Positions 28,813 through 39,390 of a DNA stretch of 64,000 nt are shown in pieces (the first letter of the stretch is position 1; each line of letters begins with the position of its first letter). The position numbers and the translations under genes were made by a program. Source of the DNA: Chloroflexi bacterium TSY (GTDB taxonomy: Bacteria > Chloroflexota > Anaerolineae > Caldilineales > Caldilineaceae); assembly GCA_019217005.1 (NCBI GenBank), contig JAHBNG010000020.1, positions 62,001 through 126,000 of the forward strand, written 5' to 3'. Under the pieces are notes generated by a model. That model was not told the DNA's origin. It saw nothing but the letters and a program-made list of their open reading frames with translations, and did not search any database.

Positions 28813-30433
28813 ATGATCCAGAATATTCAGAACAGCGAATTGATACGCACCATGTCGTTTCTCAAACCGCGCATCTGGCGCTATGGTCCGGGCGTGATTC
28901 TCATGACATTGTTGATGGCTAGCGTGTCTGTGTTTGAGGCATATTCGCTCAGATACGTGATGAATGCGGCTATCGAGCGTGAGCTTTCGCTGCTGGTCAG
29001 TGGATGTCTTTGAGCGATTGCACAGTGGCGACATGATTGCACGCATGTCCGGAGACACCGACGCGATGGTCGATCTCTATACCCACAAGCTGCGGCGCTT
29101 TGTGGCCCCCTTCATCTTTAGTGTCACGTCTGGCGTTGCGATGTTGGCTTTGAATTGGCGCATCGCCGTTGCGCTCATCGCAATCAATCTGGTTGCGGTC
29201 TATATCAATACGCGGTTCATCTTGCCCGTCCGCCGCTTAAGCGACACGATTCAGGAGAGCATGGCAACCCTCACCGAGAAGATTATCGACTTTCTGGCTG
29301 GCTTTAGCGTGGTCAGGCTTTTTCATCTCTACGACCATATGATTGGATTATATGGCGCGACCAATCAGCGCCTAACATCATTGTCGATTCGCCGATATCA
29401 TGTCGAAGGTGTGCTAGATGGCGTCAACTTTTTCTTGAACATGGCCAGTATGCTAAGTATGATTGTCGTTGGCGCTTATCTTGTTCTGCTACGTGTGACC
29501 GATTTTGGCACATTGTTGGCATTGATCACGCTACAGTCACGCTTCAATCAGGCCCTGCTACAATCGGCTAGCTACCTGCCACAGGTCCAAAAATCATTAG
29601 CGGGTGCGCAACGCGTCTTTGAACTGCTGGATATGCCAGCAGAACCAGAACGCTATGGAGCCAGTAGTCACGTTGCTCCCCCATCGCAATCTCTGGTTTC
29701 AGGCGACCCTGTTGTGCAATTCCAGCAAGTGGCGTTTCAATATGAAACGGGGGACGCTGTCCTGCACAATCTGAGCCTCCGTGCCGTGGAAGGACAAACC
29801 ATTGCATTGGTGGGACCAAGTGGTGGCGGCAAGAGCACAATCCTGAAGTTGCTGCTCGGCTACTATCCAGTGCAGTCAGGCAAAATTTTCATCAATGGCT
29901 CAGAGTTGGGCACGCATACGCTGACGCAATTGCGCAACCTCATGGCCTATGTACCGCAGGACGCCTATCTGTTTGACGGAACCGTCGAGGAAAATATTCG
30001 GTTTGGCACTGTCGATGCAGATGACGCAGCGATTGTGGCCGCAGCCAAAGCCGCCTATGCCCACGAATTTGTGATGCAACTGTCAGAGGGCTATGAGACA
30101 CTAGTCGGTGAGCGGGGCACCAAATTATCAGGGGGACAAAGACAACGCATTGCCATTGCCCGCGCGCTGATCAAAGACGCTCCGATATTGCTCTTGGACG
30201 AGGCGACGTCAGCATTGGATTCACAATCAGAGCAATTGGTGCAACGGGCCTTGGAGACGTTGATGCAAAACCGTACCACGTTGGTAATTGCTCATCGTTT
30301 ATCCACTATCCACCATGCGGATAGGATTTATGTAGTTGACGAGGGACGAGTTGTCGAGGAAGGATCGCACGACGAGTTACTGGAAAATGCTGGTCTCTAC
30401 ACACGTTTGCAAGTGGTGGCTCAACCTGATTAG
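28813..30433 (+). pseudogene. ABC exporter half-transporter (subunit 2), unit-2 copy, same internal deletion
   Basis: A repeat of 22845-24465 with the same loss of about 70 residues between MNAAIERE and VDVFERLHSGD and the same frame change. Nucleotide-binding motifs are intact (GPSGGGKST, LSGGQRQRIAIARAL, ILLLDEATSALD). I found no difference between the two copies, so duplication is recent and did not rescue function. Confidence 0.85.
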
Positions 30434-30485
30434 CTGAGATTTCGTTATGACAGCTCTTTTGGAATTCAGGTGGTAGACAGGGAAT

Positions 30486-30547
30486 GTCCCCGGCACTCGC
30501 CAGAGGAAGATTCGCATTCGAAACTTTGCGTGGCGAGTGCCGGGGAC
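30486..30547. repeat. Palindromic element, 17-bp perfect stem (unit 2)
   Basis: Second copy of the hairpin at 24518-24579, between the convergent ABC and PhyH copies. Confidence 0.7.
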
Positions 30548-30594
30548 GTCAACCACATGAGATCCTGTTGAACCGTTATGACAAAATCGCAAAC

Positions 30595-31722
30595 TCAGTT
30601 ACGTGCCTCGGCAACAACCCCTTGCATCCCATCCCATTCACGCCAAGGGTCGCATAAAGCATCCTTTGACGCCTGCCATGGATCGCAACCTTCAGGATAG
30701 TCTAAAAATTCGCCAGCCCAGCCACGATCTGGGTGATCGCTATCGCCGATAACGGTTGCGCCTCCTGGCCGGTGACGCCGCAATCTAAAGTAGACATTCA
30801 TCCGTGGATCCGGACCAAGGTCGTTACGGGTTCCGCAATGGGGGATACCATGCACGGTGATAAACGCATCCCCCTCTTCGACGAGTAAAGGTGTCGGCTC
30901 TGGCCACATGAGGCCGTCAGGTGTATATTGAGCGCCTTCGGCAAAGTGTTGAGAGATTCCATCCGGCAGATAGGTGAGTCCAACACCGTTTTCGCCAGCG
31001 CGCCGCAAGCGCGGCCATCCATGACCTTCGGGACCGATGACGCGACCCGCAGCCCGTTGCTGTCGAAAGAAGGCTGCCGTGTGGTGGTGGGCACCACGCA
31101 CAACAGCAAAGTTGCCATAGCCAAACTCTGGCTGGTCATTGAGCACAATGCCAACAAACGCAGTGAAGCTCCCAATGGAGAGCGTGCGATCTGGATCCTG
31201 GAAGAAAGGGGAGCTGTTGACACCGATGACACCGAGGCTGCGATCTCCAAAGTAGAGCGTCTTTGGTACATGCCAATCGTCAACCTCAGACGCCGTTTTG
31301 GGAATGGGACCCGTCCACAACCCATCCAGGTGAGGAAAGAAGGCGTGATTGGGCACTTCATCATCAGGCAAACCGTGGGTCCCGATCTCCTTGGATGGTT
31401 CACGCGGGTAGAGAATCGCTGCAAATCCGCGGCTGGGTGGATCGAATGGACCCATTGTGTTGGCCAGAAGTTGGCTCAGAGATGTTTTGTTGATCAGGTT
31501 TGTGATGGCCCCGTGTTGGCCACTGATGGCGCGGTATTTTCGCAGCGGTCCTTCAGCCGTTCCCATCAAGATCTTGCCCGCGAGTATGTTCAGTACGCAG
31601 CGTGCTTCTCTGGTCATCTCCCTTGGCACAGTATTTTTCAGTACAATGAATCCATCTTGATAGAATGTTTGCTTCTGCTCAAGAGTTAGGTCTGTCGTGC
31701 CACTTGCGATTGTGTTTTCCAT
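30595..31722 (-). CDS. Phytanoyl-CoA dioxygenase (PhyH) family protein, unit-2 copy
   Basis: 375 residues with the same Fe(II) ligands (HLDG, distal IPHCGT) and 2-oxoglutarate Arg as the copy at 24627. It is the only fully intact enzyme in the duplicated unit besides the SRPBCC gene, so any dosage effect of the duplication would fall on these two. Confidence 0.88.
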   Translation of the reverse strand: MENTIASGTTDLTLEQKQTFYQDGFIVLKNTVPREMTREARCVLNILAGKILMGTAEGPLRKYRAISGQHGAITNLINKTSLSQLLANTMGPFDPPSRGFAAILYPREPSKEIGTHGLPDDEVPNHAFFPHLDGLWTGPIPKTASEVDDWHVPKTLYFGDRSLGVIGVNSSPFFQDPDRTLSIGSFTAFVGIVLNDQPEFGYGNFAVVRGAHHHTAAFFRQQRAAGRVIGPEGHGWPRLRRAGENGVGLTYLPDGISQHFAEGAQYTPDGLMWPEPTPLLVEEGDAFITVHGIPHCGTRNDLGPDPRMNVYFRLRRHRPGGATVIGDSDHPDRGWAGEFLDYPEGCDPWQASKDALCDPWREWDGMQGVVAEARN

Positions 31723-31758
31723 GGTCGATGCCCTTTCCTATTCCTATTCTTCGGCAGA

Positions 31759-32266
31759 TTATTCTTCCTCTAAACTGGGAATGCCAAACAGTTTCGACAG
31801 ATCATTAAATTCATCAAGATCGCTATAGAATATGCCTGTCTCTTCCAGTGTTTTTCGTGCAGCAGATGTATAACCACTCTTGCAGACGTACCAACGCACG
31901 ACCTGTGTGTAATGGTTCTCAGCAATGACTTTGTCCGTCTGGTCGAGATAGTAGTCAATCTCTTTGACCTGAATTCGTTCGTCCGGGTACTTGACCGTCC
32001 AAAACATGACTTTCTTGGTCGTCTGACCTTCATTCTATCAGTAGTGAGCAAAGATTCAATGCTATATGGCTGTTTTGCCCCGTCCGTCTACGACCGATCA
32101 GGGCACGACTTCTGTTCGGACGAGCTGGAATTTTGGTTGCCCACTTCCAGAATAAGTCAAGCTCAAATTCTCGGTTGACGAATAAGTCGCCGACCAGATC
32201 TTCTATCGGCTCTAGTCTTTCTTCCATCATGGTTCTGTCGCTCGCATGATGCCGCAATATTGACAA
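31759..32266 (-). pseudogene. AAA-type ATPase remnant, unit-2 copy
   Basis: As 25791-26297, with one extra C in GCCCC (near 32078-32082) that changes the frame right at Walker A (GRRRTG then QNSH...). Confidence 0.75.
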
Positions 32267-32506
32267 TATGATCCTTTAGCGGTCTCCGTTACTATACCGC
32301 AGTTGCTCATAAATTTAAAATATATTTTACCGGTTTCCGTTAGGTATACAGTTGGATTTATCGGTCGAGTCCGTCAATCCGTTTCTATTGTCCCTAATGC
32401 CTTGAGAGGGGCTTTTTGCGCTGAGGTGATTATACAAAACAATGAAAAAGGATTGGGGTTAAAAGCGAATTCCATGAAAGCCAAGCAGAATTCAGAAAAA
32501 ACGTTT

Positions 32507-33055
32507 CTACGCAACAAAGTGCGTTGTAATCTGTTCTCCACCGTGCTTCGTAGCCATCGTCTTCAGCAAATCATTGACACCATATTTCATGCCCCAGGTC
32601 ACGACGAGGGCCATGGGGTGAAATTTTTTGTCATAGAACTGACGCATGGTCACAATCGTGCCGCCTTCTCCATCGCTCTCAAAGGTGATCAACCCCAAAT
32701 GATTCTTGATCGGCATTTTCATCGTACTTTTATCCGGTTCGGCTGCGTACGCAAAGAATTTCCCGACTTTGAAGGCAGGAATGGTTTCCACGACTTTTTT
32801 GTTCTTGTAAAAAAACTCACGGTGCGTAACGCCATTTTCAACTGTCGTTCCAATCTTTTGCGAGTCCACGAAATACTCGATTGGTGAGACATCTTCGAAC
32901 GTTTCGGCGGTCCGATTCACCCAGATATCGAATGCTTCTTCCGGCGGTTGCGGCATTCGCATCGTTCCGATAACCCGTAGTTTGGCACCGGTGTATTGAT
33001 CGATATCGAAATTTTCGATTTTGCGTTTTGTATGGTCGATCTGACTTTTGTGCAT
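32507..33055 (-). CDS. SRPBCC-like ligand-binding protein, unit-2 copy
   Basis: Same 182-residue protein as at 26537. Upstream are the last codons of the MerR gene (reading to a TGA at 33090-33092), then the target repeat GATAT and IS copy C. This shows the gene originally followed the MerR regulator by 34 nt. Confidence 0.72.
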   Translation of the reverse strand: MHKSQIDHTKRKIENFDIDQYTGAKLRVIGTMRMPQPPEEAFDIWVNRTAETFEDVSPIEYFVDSQKIGTTVENGVTHREFFYKNKKVVETIPAFKVGKFFAYAAEPDKSTMKMPIKNHLGLITFESDGEGGTIVTMRQFYDKKFHPMALVVTWGMKYGVNDLLKTMATKHGGEQITTHFVA

Positions 33056-33131
33056 AGAGCAGTTCCTTTCTCTGAATGATAAACTACTATCAATTTCCAC
33101 CGTTAGAGGGAATAACACCCATTGCTGATAT

Positions 33132-34671
33132 CTTTACTTTCTGGTAAAAGAAAAGAGATGAGGTGAGAAATGTGACAAAAAGCGGTTAGCAGTTCATCCT
33201 AAAGGTAGAGAACCCAAAAAGGAGGAAGGAATGCTAACCGCGCCAGAAATAACTATAGCAGTACTGATGAATGTATTGCAAGTAACGCCGATGGGAACAA
33301 ACGTAAATGTAATGCGTCTGATGTGGGCAACGGAATGGGTCGTTTCTGAAAAGTCGAGGATAATCCATAGCGCATTGAAAGAAAGCGGGATGTGGGCAAT
33401 GCTGAATGGGTCGTTTCTGAAAAGTCGAGGAGCAATCCATAGCGCATTGAAAGAAAGCGGGTTTGAAGATGAGGAGCCCGGCGAAGCTGGTGGAGCTCGA
33501 TATGGATCATGGGATATCACAAGTCTGCTGGGGTCGTGGCAAGAAGAAGTGGAAAGGGAATGGGAGGCAAAAAAGTTAGAAGGGTACCGAGTGAAAAGCA
33601 TAGATATCACAGGGTTCTGGCGACCGAAGCTGCAAGGGAAAGTGAACCGACTCTATAACTCAACGGCTGTCGGCATTGCCCGCGCTCATCTTTGGAGTGA
33701 TGATAAGCTCGGGGGAGATAGGCGGGAAGCGAGTGCCACTGCTCAAGGCAATCATGAGATGCACGGTTGGAACAAAGGAAAGTGAGTTTCGGAAAAAGCT
33801 GCTGACAGAGACGAAGAAATCACTGGAGTCAGACGAAGTGGCGGTGGTCGATGCCGGGTTTACAATCAGAGAAATGCTAGAAAGCGGCATCGACCGATTG
33901 TGGGAAGCCATTAACTGCACAGTGCGCCGCAATGAGTTCCCAAACGCAAAAAAAAAGGCAGACCACCTGAATATGGTGATATTGTGCGTCCGCTCTCGCA
34001 GCTATAAGGGAAAGCGACTCGAGGCTACAACTCCGGACTCGTCTGGTCGCTTTCTATAGTGGTCGCCTGATTTGCTATCAAGCATGGCACAATCTCGTCC
34101 CCAGAACAACCAAGGTGGATACAGCCAACCGTACCTACTCGATTTACGTCATTCAGGATCCGGCCTACAACACACCTTTGGTTTTGGCGACCGTTATGAC
34201 TTTGCAGCCTGAAACCATTTATCTTGTCTACCTGGAACGCTGGCCTGTTGAACCCTTGGCTTCCAAGCAGATGATTGGCTTACATCGTCAATTTGTTCAT
34301 GCCGATGAGGCTTGTTTCCGCTTACCTGAACTGGGGCTGTTGCTGGCAATCTTCTTTCCCATTTAGCCGCTTCTCTTCCTCCCATACCGACTGGCTACTG
34401 GGATCGAGAGCCTCCACTCCCGGCAGGCTGCGCCGTGTTCTCTCGAGTGCTCTTTTTCCAACTCCTGACCAACTCGACCCTGACTTTCGGAAAAAGGCCT
34501 CGGTTTCACACCATTTCCCTAAAGGCGTTCTCGCTCATCGCCGCCTCAATGCCGCTGCTTAAACTAGCCGAGCACTATTTTTACATTTTATCCCGTTTTT
34601 TCAGGGTGGATTCTTTTTTCCGCCCCTTTCGGTTTGCCCTTTGTCACTCAAGCCTTTACCAGAAAGTAAAG
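33132..34671 (+). mobile_element. IS4-type element, copy C (1540 bp), inserted in the MerR gene
   Basis: Same terminal repeats. The target duplication GATAT is at 33127-33131 and 34672-34676. A 64-bp stretch of the transposase N-terminal region (ATGTGGGCAA...AAAGCGGG) is tandemly duplicated, explaining the extra length. Many small deletions relative to A and B. It is the original right-hand partner in the recombination that duplicated the unit. Confidence 0.9.
33231..34562 (+). pseudogene. Transposase of IS copy C, heavily degraded
   Basis: Begins as in copy A. It carries an internal repeat of the GSFLKSRGAIHSALKESG coding region and numerous 1-8 nt deletions (near 33480, 33500, 33668, 33898, 33945, 34253). 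It retains the normal GGG after GAAA where A and B have GGGG, indicating the ancestral reading frame at that point. Confidence 0.82.
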
Positions 34672-35507
34672 GATATTGGACCTGCATTTTCAACCGGCAT
34701 CTGGATCTCGATAACCGCTTCGTTCAAGTCGCTGACGTTAGAGACATCAAATCCAATCTCGCGATAGGGGCCTGCAATCCGATAACCATTCGCTTCAATC
34801 CATTGTGCAATTTGGCCAAGCGCCAGGAACTCAAGATCTGGGCCAGCAACCTGCTCCGACGTTGCCATTGTTTCCACGGCTGGAAGCTCGCCTACACACA
34901 ACACATGATCGTCCGACAGAGCAACCGACTCTTGAATGGTTCTCTTTAGCAGATATCCCAACTCGACATCATTGTTGGTCACCCTGAAGTCTTCTGCGTG
35001 GAAGACGCCCGCAAATGAGCCTAATGCGCTCGGCGGGATTGAGGCAGGTACGACATGCAGGAGTCGATCAACGAACTCCATTAGCTCTTCCGGTGTTGAA
35101 AAGATGGTGCGAACCGACAAATAGGGCTGTGCCGGAATCGACTTGATGACCACATCCGGCACATCATCATCGACTGTGTTCTGTTCAAGACGAGCTTCGA
35201 TCTGTCGAAGTCGTTGCAGATCGTCAAGCACAGCCTGTTCCATCTCTGCCTTTTTCATGAGCAACATACCCTGAATCTCTTCATTGGATATCTCTGCTTG
35301 GAGCATTTTCGTGATCTGCTCCAGTGTTAACCCCAAATCTCTGAGCGCAAGAATCCGGTTCAAAGCAGGCAATTGCTTTGAACTGTAGTAACGATATCCA
35401 GTCATTTGATCAATGTGGGCAGGTTTAAACAACCCAATATCATCGTAATAATGCAGCAAACGCTTTGATACTCTAGAAATTTTCGAGAATTCACCAGCGA
35501 GAAACAT
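34672..35507 (-). CDS. MerR-family regulator with GyrI-like effector domain, 3' end cut by IS copy C
   Basis: ATG at 35507 with AGGAG 8 nt upstream. The MerR helix-turn-helix is at residues 5-75 (ISRVSKRLLHYYDDIGLFKP, YRYYSSKQLPALNRILALRD), then a coiled coil and a GyrI/BtrR-like ligand domain ending ...EAVIEIQMPVENAGPI. The current stop lies at 34656 inside the IS. Joining across the GATAT duplication adds SAMGVIPSNGGN and a stop. The lesion affects only the extreme C-terminus, so the protein may work. It probably controls the SRPBCC gene, from which the IS now separates it. Confidence 0.85.
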
Positions 35508-35564
35508 CAGAATCTCCTATCGCTATGGACATTCGGGTAACAATAGAGATTATAAGGATTCAGA

Positions 35565-35640
35565 GGATGGAACACGGATGACACAGATTTTTGCGGATTT
35601 ACTCAGAGAGATTACGTGTTCCATCCTGAAAATCTGTGTC
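35565..35640. repeat. Palindromic repeat upstream of merR
   Basis: GGATGGAACACG...CGTGTTCCATCC with inner matching ACACAGATTTT tracts. Together with the text around it (GATGACACAGATTTTTGCGG) it resembles a widely dispersed bacterial palindrome type. It lies 58 nt upstream of the MerR start. Confidence 0.55.
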
Positions 35641-35654
35641 CTATTTTTCATAGT

Positions 35655-35873
35655 CTCAGTAGATCCAAATTTCAGGTTTTGAGAGAGAATTCTGGCTAAA
35701 CAGTTGACATAAATACAAATTTGCCGGTCGATATCTAGTTTTTGCGTTAGATTTGGGCGATTTTCAGATATGAAATAGGTTGTTTTCTGTAACCGAAATC
35801 TGAATAAATGACTCCAAAATCCCTGCAATCTCGACTGAAAATCGCCAAAAACGCCAAATTTGGATCTACTGAG
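35655..35873. repeat. MITE-1, copy 3 (219 bp)
   Basis: Full-length and, by reading, the same as copy 1 at 14607-14825, with the same CTCAGTAGATCCAAATTT terminal inverted repeats. Such similarity between copies 21 kb apart implies recent movement or conversion. Confidence 0.85.
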
Positions 35874-36000
35874 TATAGGAAAGTATAAAATCAGCCAATA
35901 GGTGGAACCAGATTCTGGCTGTGGATGCTACGCATCTGTAACCAAACACGAAGTGGTCGCTTCAACCTAGGTGACGGCTGATTCGCTGAAAGCTTTTTTA
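35874..36000. repeat. Short repeat R2, third copy
   Basis: About 127 bp, roughly 88-90 % alike to 22703-22830 (for example AATCAGCCAATAGGTGG against AATCAGCAACGAAACATGG), with AATCAGCC/GGCTGATT inverted arms. Follows MITE-1 directly. Confidence 0.6.
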
Positions 36001-36368
36001 ATCCCTATAATGTCTAATGTCGTGCACTGATTCAAGTATAAGGGATCACGTAACGTGATAGTCAAGTACTTTTTATAAATTCGTCCAATCAATGCAGATT
36101 TTGAGCTGAATACCGACCTGTCGCTTACCCATTTTGTTTGCTTCTTTCATGTCAACTACATGAGATCCCAATGAACCAAAATAGACTTGGCACGAACAGC
36201 AAAAAATGTTAAAGTAGGGTAACACGCTCTTAGAACCTAACCAAAAAGGGGTTGTGAGTCCGACCAGCTTCCCGGGTGCGAATGCATCGTCACAGAACTT
36301 TTCGGTTAAGCACTTAGAGAACCTGAATCTGATACGAGTTGTTCAGAAATATCTGCCATCGTTGCCCC
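36001..36368. other. Intergenic region upstream of SARP1
   Basis: No gene seen. It contains AACACGCTCTTA (36221-36232), a solo end of the MITE-3 type found intact at 44750-44882. No 11-bp direct repeats or clear -10 box could be recognised for SARP1. Confidence 0.45.
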
Positions 36369-39300
36369 ATGCCTCAATTATCCATATCCCTTTTCGGTGC
36401 CTTTTCTGTATCGATCAATGGCATCAACATAACAACATTTCGTTCACGAAAAGCCCAGGCGCTGCTTACTTACTTAGCGATAGAAGCAGGTCGTGTACAT
36501 CAGCGCGATTCGCTCATCGACCTGCTTTGGTCCGAATATCCTCCCAAGGAAGCCAACACCAACTTTCGCCAAACGTTGAGCCGTCTCCAACGCATCATTG
36601 ACAACAAGAACGCGACACCCCCCTTTCTCCTCATCACCCGCCAGACAATCGAGTGGGATCTCAACAGCAGCTATCAGCTTGATGTGAATGAGATGTTGCG
36701 TGCAGTTGACATTGTGATGGCACAAGATGACGCGCAACAAGCGTACACACAACTCCAATCCGCCCTCGATCTCTATCAAGGTGACTTTCTCGCGGGCTTT
36801 TCTGTTGACAATGCCCCAGGGTTTGAGGACTGGATGGCAATGATGCGTGAGCATCTCCACCAGCAGCTGAGCTCTGCCATCACGCATGTGGGCGACCTTG
36901 CCGAAGCAGCTGGATCGTTTGGTCAGGTGGTCGATCTTGCCCGCCGTCAGCTTGTCCTCACCCCATGGGATGAATCAGCCCATTGTCGCCTCATGCGCGC
37001 ACTCGCCATGCAAGGTCAGCGAGCCGAAGCCTTAGCTCAATATGACCGTTGCATCAAAGTCCTCGACCAAGAACTCGGCGTCGAACCTGATGAAACTACC
37101 GTTACGCTGGCAGAACAGATCCGCACGGGTGAGCTTGGCAAGACGGCAGGCAGACAAGGTGACACGATGACCTCACCACCTGGTCATCCAATCCTTCAGG
37201 TCTCCGGTCAGAGGTTCGATCCCTACACGATTCTCAATCGCTTAGATCCTTTACCCGACCAAAAGCTCTTCGGCGTGGAGATGGCGCTGACAGAGATAGA
37301 AGGAGCTGTGAACGCTGATGATCGCTCGTGGCTGATTGCCATTGATGGGATTGGTGGGATTGGTAAGACATCGCTGGCGAACACATTGATCCATCGCCTG
37401 GTCGATCGTGCCCAAACTGATGGTGTAGATGAATCGGGCAATGAAGTGCAAGGCACCTTTCGTTATCAAGACATTGGTTGGATCAGCGCCAAACAGGAAG
37501 AGTATCTGCCCGACCGCGGTGTGCAGGAAACGGGCAAGCCAGCGCTGGATGCCGAAACACTGATGGATTTATTGCTGGCCCAACTCTCTGATGGCCCCTA
37601 TCCCACAGGCAGCAGCCAGGAAAAGCGCTTGGCCTTGACTCAACTGCTCAAGGAGAAGGTGTCGCTGGTAGTGGTGGACAATCTGGAGACGGCGATCGAC
37701 TATGCAGAACTTCTTCCCTTGTTGCGTCACCTGGCCAACCCCAGCAAGTTCCTGATTACCAGTCGCCTCAGTCTGGCCGGGCAGGGCGATGTCTATTGCC
37801 ACAGCTTGAGCGAGTTGAATCGGGATGATGCGTTGGCCTTCTTGCGCTATGAAGCGGAAAGCCGTGGTATGTCGACCCTCATGGGCGCGACCGACGAACA
37901 ACTCGAGACGATTTATGCGACAGTAGGTGGCAATCCGCTCGCCCTTAAACTGGTGCTTGGGCAGCTTCAGTTCCTACCGCTCGATCAGGTATTGATGAGC
38001 CTGCATGCCGCCACCACAGATCGTGCAGAGCAGCTCTACAGCTACATCTATTGGCAGGCATGGCAAATGTTGGATCAATCTAGCCGCTACTTGCTGCTGA
38101 CCATGCCTGTTGCTCCAAACGCAACCTTTGCCCAATTGGGTGCAGCCAGCGGCTTAGAGGTCGATGCCTTGCAAGGCGCGCTCATGCAACTCCGCACACT
38201 CTCCCTCGTCGAAGTTGGCGGAGACCTGTCCGAACCCCGCTACCGCCTTCATCGTCTGACCGAGACCTTCCTCATGCACGAAGTGGTCAAGTGGCAGGAG
38301 CCTGCTCAATTAGAGACTTCGACCGACGCCCAATATTTCCTGCAGTGTGTGCTGAGTATGGTCGAACGGTGGGAGTCGGATGAAGCCGTACAGGACATCG
38401 AGATCGAGACGCTGGATCAGGAACATGAAGCAATTCTCAAAGCGATCTCGTTTGGGCTAGAAATGAGTCAGGCATGGCCCGTGGTCAAGAAGCTGATCAT
38501 CGCATTCACTTCATATATGGAACGGCGTGGTCAATGGGCGGTTTGGCACACAATATTGGACAGGGCGATTGGCGTAGCGCAAAAGGAAGAAGATGTGGAT
38601 GGAGAGATTACGTTGACTGCGCTGTTGGCTCGCCTTTGTCAGCGCGAAAGTCGTCCGCAAGACGTGGTGCGCTTTTATCGGCGCGTGATTCGACTGGCGC
38701 GGCACACAGGCAATCGTTTTGAAGAGGCCCGTGCCTGTTCGAATTTGGGCTACGCCTATGTTAATGGTGACTATGCATGGCGGTCGGAAGTCTTGAGTTG
38801 TCACGCACTATCTATATTTGAGGACTTGGGGAGCGAACATGGATTGGCTCATACTCATAATCATTTGGGGATATTATATATGAATCAGCGGCACTGGGAT
38901 TCTGCTGAGAGTAATCTAATGATGGCCTGCCGTATTTGGAAAAAGATGCAAGATACTCATAGCCTGATGAATGGCTTGACGAATCTTGGTGCATTATATG
39001 TCGATATGGAGAAGCCTGAGCCAGCTCTCAAATATTTAGGTGATGCACATGAGATTGCCGAAGCAACTGGGGACCTGTCATTCGTAGCCGATATATGGAA
39101 TAATATGGCGATTGCATACCGGTTGAGTTCAGATTGGGAGAAGGCACATGAATATGCCCTGCAAGCAGACTCCAGGTACAAGAGGCATGCTGACCTCTTG
39201 GGGCTTGCCAACGTATGGCATAATCTCGGATTGATTGTATTCGGTTCGGGGCAGCGCTCGTCTGCGATCAATTACCTGGAAGAATCTTTGAAGATACATC

Positions 39301-39374
39301 AATCTCTTAACAACCAATCAGGTTCAATGAACGTAGATGAGGATCTCAAACGGATTGCCACCCTGTCCAAGTGA
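36369..39374 (+). CDS. SARP1: BTAD-NB-ARC-TPR transcriptional regulator
   Basis: 1001 residues from the ATG at 36369 (MPQLSISLFGAFSVSINGIN); a TTG 30 nt upstream is possible. The N-terminal winged helix of the OmpR/SARP type (TTFRSRKAQALLTYLAIEAG) is followed by the bacterial transcriptional activation domain (YQLDVNEML ... ARRQLVLTPWDESAHCRLMR ... YDRCIKVLDQELGVEPD, to about 260). Next come an NB-ARC NTPase (Walker A GIGGIGKTS at about 326-334; TSRLSLAGQG; GNPLALKL) and C-terminal TPR repeats from about 790. It should activate promoters carrying direct repeats; a candidate target, the secreted peptide gene, lies convergently 300 nt downstream. Compared with SARP2/3 it is a distant paralogue. 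Confidence 0.9.
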   Translation: MPQLSISLFGAFSVSINGINITTFRSRKAQALLTYLAIEAGRVHQRDSLIDLLWSEYPPKEANTNFRQTLSRLQRIIDNKNATPPFLLITRQTIEWDLNSSYQLDVNEMLRAVDIVMAQDDAQQAYTQLQSALDLYQGDFLAGFSVDNAPGFEDWMAMMREHLHQQLSSAITHVGDLAEAAGSFGQVVDLARRQLVLTPWDESAHCRLMRALAMQGQRAEALAQYDRCIKVLDQELGVEPDETTVTLAEQIRTGELGKTAGRQGDTMTSPPGHPILQVSGQRFDPYTILNRLDPLPDQKLFGVEMALTEIEGAVNADDRSWLIAIDGIGGIGKTSLANTLIHRLVDRAQTDGVDESGNEVQGTFRYQDIGWISAKQEEYLPDRGVQETGKPALDAETLMDLLLAQLSDGPYPTGSSQEKRLALTQLLKEKVSLVVVDNLETAIDYAELLPLLRHLANPSKFLITSRLSLAGQGDVYCHSLSELNRDDALAFLRYEAESRGMSTLMGATDEQLETIYATVGGNPLALKLVLGQLQFLPLDQVLMSLHAATTDRAEQLYSYIYWQAWQMLDQSSRYLLLTMPVAPNATFAQLGAASGLEVDALQGALMQLRTLSLVEVGGDLSEPRYRLHRLTETFLMHEVVKWQEPAQLETSTDAQYFLQCVLSMVERWESDEAVQDIEIETLDQEHEAILKAISFGLEMSQAWPVVKKLIIAFTSYMERRGQWAVWHTILDRAIGVAQKEEDVDGEITLTALLARLCQRESRPQDVVRFYRRVIRLARHTGNRFEEARACSNLGYAYVNGDYAWRSEVLSCHALSIFEDLGSEHGLAHTHNHLGILYMNQRHWDSAESNLMMACRIWKKMQDTHSLMNGLTNLGALYVDMEKPEPALKYLGDAHEIAEATGDLSFVADIWNNMAIAYRLSSDWEKAHEYALQADSRYKRHADLLGLANVWHNLGLIVFGSGQRSSAINYLEESLKIHQSLNNQSGSMNVDEDLKRIATLSK

Positions 39375-39390
39375 GCAAGGTGGCAATTCG

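Noticed and set aside
21196..34671. Composite transposon made of two flanking ISs
   Set aside because: The outer flanks of A and C have their own separate target duplications (TAAC and GATAT) and the A-left and C-right flanks do not match, so the interval did not move as one unit.
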